Assembly (NCBI GenBank): GCA_963801055.1
Contig: CAWDDE010000001.1
Coordinates: forward strand, 620,001-684,000
Length of the DNA stretch: 64,000 bases
Reading direction: 5' to 3'
DNA from: DASUPK01 sp963801055
GTDB taxonomy: Bacteria; Actinomycetota; Thermoleophilia; Solirubrobacterales; 70-9
Part shown: piece after piece, positions 18,576 to 26,922 of the stretch
Layout of the letters: each line of letters begins with the position of its first letter
Position numbering within the stretch: position 1 is the stretch's first letter
Notes under the pieces: generated by a model
What the model saw: only the letters and a program-made list of their open reading frames with translations
What the model was told of the DNA's origin: nothing
The model's database searches: none
Made by a program: the position numbers and the translations under genes

Positions 18576-19214
18576 ATGGACGTCCGCATGTTCACCGTCG
18601 GCCAGATCGCCGAGAACTGTTTCCTGTTCAGGAAGAACGGCTCGGATCGGGCCCTGATCGTCGACCCTGGAGACGAGGCGGAGCGGATCCTAGGCGCCGC
18701 CGACGAGCTCGGAGTGACAATCGACGGCATCCTGCTCACCCACACGCATTTCGACCACATCGGCGCCGTCGCCCCGGTCGCAAACGCCACCGGCGCCCCG
18801 GTCTGGTGCCCCGAGATCGAGGTGCCGGTGCTGGCAGACATCAACTCGTTCGTTCCCTGGCCCGGATTCGGGCCGTACGAGAGCTACGAGGCCGACCACA
18901 CGGTGAGCGGCGGCGAGAAGCTCGAGCTCGCGGGGATGGAGGTCGACGTGATCTACACACCCGGGCACAGCCCCGGCCACGTCACCTATTCGGTCCCCGA
19001 CGAGGCGGCGATCTTCTCGGGCGATGTCCTCTTCCAGGGTTCGGTCGGGCGGACCGACCTGCCGGGCGGCGACTGGGCGACGCTGCTCGAGTCGATCCGC
19101 ACGCTGGTGGACACCCACCCGCCCGAGACCACCGTGTATCCGGGCCACATGGGGATCACCACCCTGGAGGCCGAACGCGCCACCAACCCCTTCCTCGCCG
19201 AGCTCGCACGCTAG
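18576..19214 (+). CDS. Metallo-beta-lactamase-fold hydrolase (glyoxalase II-like)
   Basis: 212 residues, no frame break. Zinc motif THTHFDHIG, downstream His in TPGHSPGHV, Asp in IFSGDVLFQGSVGRTDLPGG, and His in VYPGHMG. The segment GSVGRTDLPGGDW is typical of the YcbL subgroup of glyoxalase II-like hydrolases, which cleave thioesters such as hydroxyacylglutathione or related thiols. In actinobacteria the physiological thiol would be mycothiol or another, so the substrate remains open. Confidence 0.9.
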   Translation: MDVRMFTVGQIAENCFLFRKNGSDRALIVDPGDEAERILGAADELGVTIDGILLTHTHFDHIGAVAPVANATGAPVWCPEIEVPVLADINSFVPWPGFGPYESYEADHTVSGGEKLELAGMEVDVIYTPGHSPGHVTYSVPDEAAIFSGDVLFQGSVGRTDLPGGDWATLLESIRTLVDTHPPETTVYPGHMGITTLEAERATNPFLAELAR

Positions 19215-19251
19215 CCGCCGCTCGTCGCCGCGATCTGACGGCGAAGCCGAT

Positions 19252-19257
19252 TAGGCT
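19252..19257 (+). promoter_or_regulatory. -10 box TAGGCT for leaderless hisS
   Basis: TAGGCT ends 6 nt before the hisS ATG at 19264; no Shine-Dalgarno sequence intervenes, consistent with a leaderless mRNA. Confidence 0.4.
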
Positions 19258-19263
19258 CGGCTG

Positions 19264-20514
19264 ATGGCTTCCAGGTTCAAGGCTCCTCGTGGGACCTTCG
19301 ACGTCCTGCCCGAGCAGCAGCCGGTCCGCCGCCGCATCGCCACGACCTCACAGCGGATGCTCGAGGCGGCTGGGTACAGACGGATCGACACCCCGATCTT
19401 CGAGGACACGGATCTGTTCGCCCGCGGGGTCGGCGAGTCCACGGACATCGTCCAGAAGCAGATGTTCACCCTCGAGGACCAGGGCGGGCGCTCGCTGACC
19501 CTTCGTCCGGAGGCGACCGCGTCGGTTTGCCGCGCCTACCTCGAGCACGGCATGCAGAAGCTCGCTCAGCCGGTGAAGCTCTGGACCGACGGCCCGTTCT
19601 TCCGCCACGAGCGTCCCCAGGCGGGCCGCTACCGGCAGTTCACCCAGGTCGACGCCGAGGCGATCGGCTCGGACTCCCCCCTCGTCGACGCCGAGATGAT
19701 CCTCCTGGCCAACGACATCGTGGCTGAGCTCGGGGTGGAGGACGTCCGCCTTCGCCTAGGCAGCCTCGGTTCGCCCGCCGCGCGGAGCGCCTACCTCGAC
19801 GAGCTTCGCGGCTACCTCCGCTCCCACGAGGGCGATCTCTCCGACGACGTCAGGAACCGCATCGACGCCAATCCGTTGCGCGCCTTCGACGCCGACCACG
19901 AGGGAACCCGCAGGGTGATGGACGAGGCACCCACCTTGCTCGAGCGCCTCGATCAGGCCGACGCCGAGCACTTCGATGCGGTCCGCCAGATGCTCGACCG
20001 CAGCGGGCTCGTCTACGACCTCGATCCGACCCTGGTCCGCGGGCTCGACTACTACACCCGCACGGTCTTCGAGTTCGAGTGCGACCGGCTCGGCGCGCAG
20101 TCCGGGATCGGGGGAGGGGGGCGCTACGACGGCCTGATCGAGCAGCTCGGCGGCCCGCCGACGCCGGGCTGCGGCTGGGCGCTCGGGGTTGACCGCATCG
20201 CCATCGCCCTCGAGCGGGGCGGCGGAGCGGAAGGCGCCGTGCAGGAGCGAGACGGGGTGTTCGTGGTGGCCGAAGCCGACGACCGCGCCGGCGCCCTCGC
20301 GCTGGTGACCGAGCTGCGCCGGGCGGGTCTGACCGCCGACCTCGACCTCGCGGACCGGGCGATCAAGGGCCAGATGAAGCAGGCGGACCGCGTCGGCGCC
20401 AGGCACGCGCTGATCCTCTCCGGCGCCGGCCGGGCGACCCTGCGCGACATGAGCTCCGGCGAGGAGCGGGAAATCGATCCGGCGAAGGTGGCTGAAACAC
20501 TCTCCTCGCCATGA
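19264..20514 (+). CDS. hisS: Histidyl-tRNA synthetase
   Basis: 416 residues, intact. Class II motif 2 (FRHERPQAGRYRQFTQVDAEAIG), the two HisRS signatures LVRGLDYYTRTVFEFE and GGGGRYDGLIEQLGG, motif 3 GCGWALGVDRIAIAL, and a C-terminal anticodon-binding domain (ADLDLADRAIKGQMKQADR). Attaches histidine to tRNA-His. Its stop overlaps the aspS ATG, the usual hisS-aspS pair of Gram-positive lineages. Confidence 0.96.
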   Translation: MASRFKAPRGTFDVLPEQQPVRRRIATTSQRMLEAAGYRRIDTPIFEDTDLFARGVGESTDIVQKQMFTLEDQGGRSLTLRPEATASVCRAYLEHGMQKLAQPVKLWTDGPFFRHERPQAGRYRQFTQVDAEAIGSDSPLVDAEMILLANDIVAELGVEDVRLRLGSLGSPAARSAYLDELRGYLRSHEGDLSDDVRNRIDANPLRAFDADHEGTRRVMDEAPTLLERLDQADAEHFDAVRQMLDRSGLVYDLDPTLVRGLDYYTRTVFEFECDRLGAQSGIGGGGRYDGLIEQLGGPPTPGCGWALGVDRIAIALERGGGAEGAVQERDGVFVVAEADDRAGALALVTELRRAGLTADLDLADRAIKGQMKQADRVGARHALILSGAGRATLRDMSSGEEREIDPAKVAETLSSP

Positions 20515-22306
20515 GCGACGGGTTCCCAGCCCTCAGGCCAAACGAATATCGGGACACGTGGTGCGGCCAGGTCCTCCCGGATCGGGTCGACTCCGAGGTC
20601 CGCGTCGCCGGCTGGGTCCACCGCCGCCGCGACCACGGAGGGCTCGTCTTCATCGACCTCCGCGACCGCACAGGCCTGGTCCAGCTGGTCTTCAACCCGG
20701 ACGAGGCCGGCGCGGCCTTCGAGCTCGGGTCACGAGCTGCGATCCGAGGACGTGCTCACCGCTCGCGGCCCGGTCGTGAAGCGCTCGCCGGAGACGGTCA
20801 ATCCCGAGCTGCCCACGGGCGAGGTCGAGGTCCGCGTGAGAGAGGCCCGCCTCCTCTCGGACGCGGACACCCCGCCCTTCGAGATCGAGTCGTTCTCGGG
20901 CGAGGTGAGCGAGGAGACCCGGCTCAAGTACCGCTATCTCGACCTGCGTCGCGACCGCCCGAGGCAGGCGCTCGAGCTGCGCCATCGGGTGACCGTGGCG
21001 ATGCGCGAGTTCCTCTCCGGCGAGGGGTTCGTCGAGATCGAGACGCCGATCCTGACGCGGTCGACGCCCGAGGGCGCCCGCGACTTCCTGGTCCCGAGCC
21101 GCCTGCAGCGGGGTTCGTTCTACGCCCTGCCCCAGTCGCCCCAGCTCTTCAAGCAACTTCTCATGATTGGCGGCTTCGAGCGGTATTTTCAGATCGCGCG
21201 CTGCTTCAGGGACGAGGATCTGCGCGCGGATAGGCAACCGGACTTCACGCAGCTGGACATCGAGATGTCCTTCGTCGACACCGACGACGTGATCGATCTG
21301 AACGAGCGCCTATTGGCGCACGTGCTGGGGAAGTGCGGCGTCGAGGTCGAGCTTCCGATGCGTCGGCTGCCCTACGACGAGGCCATCGACCGCTACGGGA
21401 CCGACAAGCCCGACCTCCGCTTCGGGCTCGAGCTCCACGACCTCACCGAGACCTTCCGCGAGTCGGAGTTCAACGCCTTCCGCCAGGCGATCGAGGGCGG
21501 TGCGCTGGTCCGCGGGCTGAACGCAGGCGGTCAGGAGATGTCGCGGGCGGACCTCGACGGTCTGGTCGCAGAGGCGCTCGAGCTGGGGGCGAAGGGGCTG
21601 GTCTGGGCCGTGGTCGAGGGCGACGGCTGGCGTTCCCCCGTCGCGAAGTTCCTCTCGGCAGACGAGATTGCCGCGGCCAACCACGCGCTTGGAGCCGAGA
21701 GCGGGCGACGTCCTGCTGATGGTGGCCGATCAGCCGCTCCTTTCCGCGGAGGTGCTCGGTGAGCTCCGCCGCCGGCTCGGCGAGCGCCTTGGCCTGATCG
21801 ATTCAGAGGCGAACGAGCTCACCTGGGTGGTCGAGTGGCCGCTGCTCCGCTGGGCGGCCGACGAGGCGCGCTGGGACCCCCACAACCACCCGTTCACCTC
21901 GCCCGACGGCGAGTTCGATCCGGACGATCCGGGCGCCGCCAGGGCCAAGGCCTACGACGTCGTCTGGAACGGATGGGAGATTGGTGGGGGTTCGATTCGC
22001 ATCAGCGACCCCGAGGTACAGCGAAAGGTGTTTGGAGCGATCGGAATCGACGAGCAGGAGGCGGAGGAGCGCTTCGGCTTCCTCCTCGATGCGCTCCGCT
22101 TCGGCGCGCCCCCACATGGCGGCATCGCCTACGGCCTCGACCGGATCGTCGCGCTGCTGCACCACACCGAGTCGATTCGGGACGTGATCGCCTTCCCGAA
22201 GACGGCCTCAGGAGTCGATCCGCTCACCGGGGCGCCGGCGCCGGTCGACGAGCGCCAGCTTCGTGATCTGGGGATCTCCGTCCGAAGCGGAGGTGGAAAG
22301 GGCTAG
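20511..22306 (+). CDS. aspS: Aspartyl-tRNA synthetase (two frame breaks)
   Basis: About 598 residues when joined. N-terminal OB domain with GWVHRRRDHGGLVFIDLRDR, catalytic domain with YRYLDLRRDRP, FRDEDLRADRQPDFTQLD, a bacterial GAD insertion, HNHPFTSP, and motif 3 GGIAYGLDRIVALL. Extra single bases near 20727 (GGGT) and 21706 (GGGCGA) split it into three frames. The His in RRRDHGG is the residue found in non-discriminating AspRS enzymes that also charge tRNA-Asn; discriminating enzymes usually have Leu there. This residue is suggestive, not proof. Confidence 0.95.
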
Positions 22307-22310
22307 GGAG

Positions 22311-23716
22311 ATGGAAGGGCGATTGCCTCCGGACGAGGACGATCTCTTCGAGTGGACCGACGCGCCCGCGCGGCCGCCGCGGGAGCCCGACACCGGCGAG
22401 CGCGAGCGCCCGGGCACGGGGGAGCGCGAGCGCAGGGGCACCGGGGAGCGGGACCGGGTCGGAACGGGAGAGCGCGACCGGGTGGGCACCGCCGAGCGCG
22501 GCCGGGTCGGGCGGCGCTCGGACACCGCAGAGAGACGGCGCGTCCGCGGCGACACAGGCGAGTTCGAGCGGAGTGGGCGGCGCCCACCGCCGGGGCGCCG
22601 GGCACGCCGACGCGACCTTCCGGCGCGGGTACGTCGCCGACAGGATCTGATGATCGGCGCCGCTGCTGGCGGTGGTGATCGTCCTGCTGATCGTCGTGAT
22701 CTCTAGCGGCGGAGGCGGCAGCGAGCCCACCGTCGGCCTCAAGCGGCTCGTTGGCCAGACGATCGTCGCGAAGCTTGGCGGCAGGGGCCCGGACGCAGCG
22801 CTGATCCAAAGGGTGAAGCAGGGGCGGGTCGGCGGCGTGATCGTGTTCAACAAGGACGCCCAGAAGCTGCAGAGCGATATCGCGACGCTGCAGCAGGCTG
22901 CGAGCACGGGAAGCAGCCCGCCACTGCTGGTGATGATCGACCAGGAGGGCGGCGACGTGAAGCGGCTCCCGCAGGGCCCGCCGAACCCTCTCGCCTTCGC
23001 AGCTCGGCCGGAGCGGGGACGAGGGCCAGGCGAAGGAGCAGGGGCAGGCGACGGGCTCCTACCTGAGGGGCCTGGGGGTCAACGTCGACCTCGCTCCGGT
23101 CCTCGACGTCGCCCAGCCGAACACCGCGAGCTCGATCAGGAGCCGCACCTTCGGATCGGACCCCGACGTGGTCGCAAAGGTCGGAGTGGCCTTCGCACTG
23201 GGGCTCCAGGACGGCGGCGTGGTGGCCACGCCCAAGCACTTCCCCGGCCTCGGCCGCGCCACGGTCAGCACCGATGAGCGGCCGGTGAGCATCGCCGCGA
23301 CCAGCGACCAGCTGCAGAGCGACCTCGGTGCCGTTCAAGGCCGCGGTCGACGCCGGCGCCGAGATGATGATGCTCTCCACCGCGAGCTATCCGACGCTCG
23401 GCTCGCCGAAGTAGGCCGCCTTCTCGCCCGCGATCGTCAGAGGGCTACTGAGCGATCAGCTCGGCTTCGACGGGGTCGTGATCACCGACGACCTCGAGGC
23501 TCCCGCGGTGACCAACGAGACGGCCCCGGTGGTGGCGGCGACCAGCGGCGATCGAGGCCGGGAACGACATGCTGCTCTACGCGAAGAGCGACGGGCGCCT
23601 CCGACCGGGCCTTTCGGTCGCTGGTCAGCGCGGTGAAGAGCGGTGACCTCAACCGCACCTTCTTCGAGAGCGCGTACGACCGGATCACCTCCCTGAAGGA
23701 GAGTCCCACGCAGTAG
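22311..23716 (+). CDS. Membrane-anchored GH3 glycosidase-like protein (several frame breaks, one in-frame stop)
   Basis: About 465 residues when joined. An unusual charged N-terminal tail with 8-residue repeats (about residues 27-88) precedes one membrane helix (AVVIVLLIVVISS), then an exported GH3 domain: IDQEGGDVKRLP, LRGLGVNVDLAPVLDV, VATPKHFPGLG, and nucleophile region GVVITDDLEAPAV. The catalytic-acid loop reads GLGRATVSTDE, lacking the D-x-H dyad of true NagZ. Extra bases occur near 22663, 23005, 23335 and 23540-23600, and TAG at 23412-23414 interrupts an otherwise unshifted stretch. It could be a degraded gene or an error-laden one. Start ATG 22311, 4 nt after aspS. Confidence 0.72.
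22389..22574 (+). repeat. Degenerate 24-bp tandem repeat coding for GTGERER-type octads
   Basis: Five contiguous 24-bp units at 22389-22508 encode DTGERERP, GTGERERR, GTGERDRV, GTGERDRV and GTAERGRV. Two further diverged units follow after short spacers: DTAERRRV (22521-22544) and DTGEFERS (22551-22574). All lie in the cytoplasmic tail of the GH3 membrane protein. Codons vary between units while the residues are kept, indicating selection on the protein. Confidence 0.85.
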
Positions 23717-23761
23717 GGTGCCGCGCGAATTGCCTGTCCACTCTCCGACGGGAGGGAGACC

Positions 23762-24784
23762 ATGAACGACCTCTTCACGCCCGACGACACGCGCGATGCG
23801 CTGCGCAAGCTCGGCGCGCTCCTGATCGGCCTCGCCGCGTTGATGATCTACATCCGCAAGGGCCCGTTGCTGGCGACCAATCGAACCAGTGGGCTGCCTT
23901 CCCGATGCTCCTCGTGCTCGCGATCCCGGCGGTCTTCCTCTACGGGAGCATCCTCACCGTGCCGCAGACGGGTGAGCTCAGGCCCTGGCAGGCGGTGCAC
24001 AACGTCTTCGGGCTGATCTTCATCCCGCTGGCGCTGGGGGAGTTCGTCGACGTGATCGGTGGGACCCCAACCGCCTCGCTGAACGTCTTCTGGATCTGCG
24101 GCCGCCACCGCGGCCTTCGCCTTCTACGCGGGCGTCGCGGGCCGGGGTGCGCGTCCAGTTCCTGCTCGGTTCGATCGCCGTGATCGTCTCCTGGACCGCG
24201 CTCTGGAACAAGATCCTCGCCGGCGGGATCGGCGCTCACTGGGGCATCTACCGCGGGCTACTCGGCATCCTCTCGATCGGACTGCTGGCGGCCGCCCTGT
24301 ACGTGTGGCGCAACAATCCCGGCGGCGACGACGTCGCCGCCAGCGCCACGGCCCCCTCCGGCGATCTCGGGCTCTGGAAGGCGTCGGAGCTCGTCACGGG
24401 TGCCGGCATCGCGGCCGTGATCGCCTGCGCCCTGGGAATCACCGCGATCGGCAACCTGAACCCGCTCAGTCGGGAGCACGGCCCCGATCGAGACCAGCAA
24501 CCTCTGGGACATCCTGCTGCTGCTGGTCTCCCTCGGGCTGGTCGCGATCGGCTCGCAGATCGGCACGCGCGGCCCGGTCTACGTCGGGGCGATCGGCCTG
24601 GTGCTGTTCCTGGTGATCGCCGGCTTCGACCTCAACTCGGATCCGCCGAATCCGTTCAAGTTCGGCGGCTGGCCGTGGGTGCTGCTGATCGCGCGGCCTG
24701 ATCGGCATCGGACTCGGCTTCACCCGGGAGGCGAGCCTCGGCGCCAAGCCGCGGCGCTTCATCGAGAACCTGCGCGGCAGATGA
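23762..24784 (+). CDS. Multi-span membrane protein of unknown function (several frame breaks)
   Basis: About 338 residues when joined across at least four frame changes. The start ATG 23762 follows a GGGAGGGAG ribosome site. About nine hydrophobic segments are visible, e.g. LRKLGALLIGLAALMIYI, MLLVLAIPAVFLYGSI, FGLIFIPLALGEFVDVIGG, FLLGSIAVIVSWTALWN, LLGILSIGLLAAALYVW, ILLLLVSLGLVAIGSQIG and FLVIAGFDLNSD. The last residues GFTREASLGAKPRRF are basic and cytoplasmic. I do not recognise the family. It sits between the GH3 protein and a SnoaL-like gene. Confidence 0.6.
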
Positions 24785-24791
24785 TGCGAGG

Positions 24792-25170
24792 GTGTTCCGC
24801 AAGGGTCGCAACCCGTTTGGTGAGCTCGGAGCAGAGCTCGCTCGCCGCTTCCTGGCCGCCCTCAGCGCGGGCGACCGGGCGGCGGTGGGCGAGCTGATGC
24901 ATCCCGAGGTCGAGATCCGGACCGAGCGGACGGTCCACCGCGGCCGCCTCGCGGCGATGGAGTGGGCCGGCAAGGTCTTCGATCACCTGGTACGCCGCTA
25001 CGTGCCGGTCGAGATCGAGGAGACATCCGAGCGGGCTCCTGGTCCACGCCGAGCTTCAGTACGTCTGGCGGGAGAGCGGCGAGGTCGGCGACACCTCCCG
25101 GGTCGCGATCGAGCTCGGCGTCCGGGACGGGCTGATCTCCTCCTGGTACCTGCTCGACGAGCCCGACTAG
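24792..25170 (+). CDS. SnoaL/NTF2-like fold protein (one frame break)
   Basis: About 126 residues when joined. ELARRFLAALSAGDRAAVGELMHPEVEIRTE is the usual N-terminal helix pair and first strand of the NTF2-like cone fold; the C-terminal part AELQYVWRESGEVGD...VAIELGVRDGLISSWYL completes it. The frame changes near 25025-25045. GTG start 24792. Members range from polyketide cyclases to small-ligand-binding proteins of unknown role; no catalytic residues can be assigned. Confidence 0.7.
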
Positions 25171-25184
25171 CCGAGACCCGGTGC

Positions 25185-25190
25185 TAGGGT
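25185..25190 (+). promoter_or_regulatory. Extended -10 box TGCTAGGGT
   Basis: TGC-TAGGGT is an extended -10; transcription would begin near 25197, right where the structured region begins. TAGGGT is also found before ruvX, the beta-phosphoglucomutase gene and the ABC binding-protein gene. Confidence 0.45.
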
Positions 25191-25197
25191 TGACCAA

Positions 25198-25350
25198 GGC
25201 CCGAGCCTGTACGCGAACCGCTTCAAACGTTGACCCAACACAACTGGCTTGGGGGTCGATTTCCGGCGGTCCCTCGGGGCGGTCGGTAGACCACCACCTG
25301 TGCGACACGGGTTACCAAGCCGGAGCGGAAACGGCAGGCTGGAGCCTCCT
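25198..25350 (+). ncRNA. Candidate structured RNA or 5' leader upstream of iscU-mnmA
   Basis: About 150 nt whose ends pair: AGCCTG (25204-25209) with CAGGCT (25335-25340), CCGCT (25218-25222) with AGCGG (25324-25328), and GGCTTGG (25246-25252) with CCAAGCC (25315-25321). Local hairpins are GGTC/GACC (25281-25292) and CCTGTG/CACGGG (25297-25311). An alternative helix TTGACCC/GGGTCGA (25230-25259) competes with or knots into the 5' side. The shape, a rod with a large internal bulge, resembles 6S RNA, and 6S genes are often near aspS/hisS in Gram-positive bacteria; a cis-regulatory leader of the next gene is equally possible. Family not established. Confidence 0.45.
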
Positions 25351-25362
25351 AATCTTCGACGC

Positions 25363-26812
25363 GTGGATCGCGGGATCTTCGAGCAGTTCCTCGCCGACGA
25401 CGCCCGGCGCCGGCTCGGCGCCTGATGGAGCCGTCAGCGGCTCCGCCGGCGGTGCGCCCTGCGGCGACCTGGCGCGGATCTCGCTGGTCGCCGGCGCGGG
25501 GCCGGATCGAGCGGGTCACATTCGACCACGAGGGCTGCGCCGCCACGGCCGCCGCGACCGCGGCTGATGGCCGAGCTGGCGGAGTGCGGATCGATTCTGG
25601 ACGCCGCCCGGCTTGGGCCCGACCAGATCGAGGTCGAGCTCGGCGGCCTGGCGGCCAGCCACCGCCACGCGGCCGTCCTCGCTGCCGACGCGCTCCACCG
25701 CGCGCTCTCAGGGCTCGCCGGCTCGGGTCTGGAGCTGGCCGACCCGCCACAGGACGGCGAGCGCGTGCTCGTCGCCCTCAGCGGCGGCGTCGACTCCGCC
25801 GTCGCCGCCCTGCGCGAGCGCGAGGCGGGGCGCGAGGTCGTCGCGGTCACGCTCAAGCTCTGGGCCGACCAGCGAACCGACGGCGAGCGCAGCTGCTGCT
25901 CTCCCGAGGCGGTGCTTCGGGCCCGCCGGGTAGCTCACTCGCTCGGCCTCTCGCACCTGACGCTCGACCTGGAGAGCGAGTTCCGCGCCGGCGTTGTCGG
26001 CCCCTTCCTGCGTGGCTACGCGGAGGGGCGTACCCCGAACCCGTGCGTGCTCTGCAACGGAGAGCTGCGGATCGACGCGATGATCGCCCTGGCCGACCGC
26101 CTGGGCGCCGCGAGGCTCGCGACCGGGCACTACGCGAGGATCGTCGACGACGGCGGCAGGCCCGCTGCTCGCCGGGGCCGCCGACGCCGCCAAGGATCAG
26201 ACCTACATGCTCTCGGGGCTGCGGCCCGGCTCTCTGGCGCGCCTGCGTTTCCCGCTCGGCGAGCTGACCAAGCCGGAGGTCCGCGGGATCGCCTCCCATG
26301 CGAAGCTGGAAGTGGCGGGCCGCGCGGAGAGCCAGGACCTCTGCTTCCTCGCCGGGCAGGGCAAGCGGGAGTTCCTTCGCCGTCACGCCGGCCTCGACGA
26401 GAGACCGGGCGACGTCGTCGATCGCCAGCGGGCGCCGCCTCGGGAAGACACGACGGCCATCACAACTTCACCGTCGGTCAGCGGAGAGGCCTGGGGGTGG
26501 GCGGCGGCGAGCCGCTCTACGTCGCTGGGGACCGATGCGGCGACCAACACGGTGATCGCCGGGCCGCGCACCGCGCTCTCCACCCGGCGCGTCCGGATCC
26601 GGGGCGCGACGCCTCCACCGGGACCGCGGCGCGGGTCGACGGCGTCCGGCTCCGCTACCACGCGCCGAGGAGGGAGTGCCGCCTCGAGCTGGATGAGCGA
26701 TGCGGGAGAGGCAACCGTCGCCCTCGCCCACCCGGTCGACGGCGCCGCACCGGGGCAGGTGGCCTGCCTCCTGGACGGCGACCTCGTCGTCGGACACGGC
26801 ACGATCGTCTAG
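25363..26812 (+). CDS. mnmA: Fused IscU/NifU-type Fe-S scaffold and tRNA 2-thiouridylase MnmA (many frame breaks)
   Basis: About 480 residues when joined. Residues 1-115 are an IscU/SufU-like scaffold: GGAPCGDLARISL (Cys-Gly-Asp), VTFDHEGCAATAA (second Cys), and SHRHAAVLAADALHRAL, where the usual third Cys is Ala. A roughly 15-residue linker leads straight into MnmA: PP-loop LVALSGGVDSAVAAL, catalytic Cys in TPNPCVLCNGELR, second Cys in SQDLCFLAG, and HHNFTVGQRRGLGV. No stop codon exists in any forward frame from 25621 to 25800, so the junction is a true fusion whatever the indels. Frame changes occur near 25420, 25500, 25560, 26160 and from 26430 on. GTG start 25363. MnmA thiolates U34 of tRNA Lys/Glu/Gln. 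Confidence 0.88.
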
Positions 26813-26910
26813 CTCCGGCCGTCGCTATCCTGCCCGGTTCGTCCGAGCCGCCGGCAGGGCGGCTTCACTCGCAGGTGTCCTGAGTTGCGCGCCTCCCCCG
26901 GAGGCGCTCC

Positions 26911-26916
26911 TAGACT
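26911..26916 (+). promoter_or_regulatory. -10 box TAGACT for leaderless alaS
   Basis: TAGACT ends 6 nt before the alaS ATG at 26923. A possible -35 TTGCGC lies at 26885-26890, although the 20-nt spacing is long. Confidence 0.45.
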
Positions 26917-26922
26917 CCGGCA

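Noticed and set aside
22389..22574. 24-bp repeats as a CRISPR or intergenic array
   Set aside because: Units are contiguous, in coding frame, with residue-level rather than nucleotide-level conservation and no spacers. No CRISPR array was seen anywhere in the window.
23412..23414. TAG in the GH3 gene read as pyrrolysine or by suppression
   Set aside because: No pyl genes or other recoding signs are present, and the codon lies in an otherwise ordinary loop.
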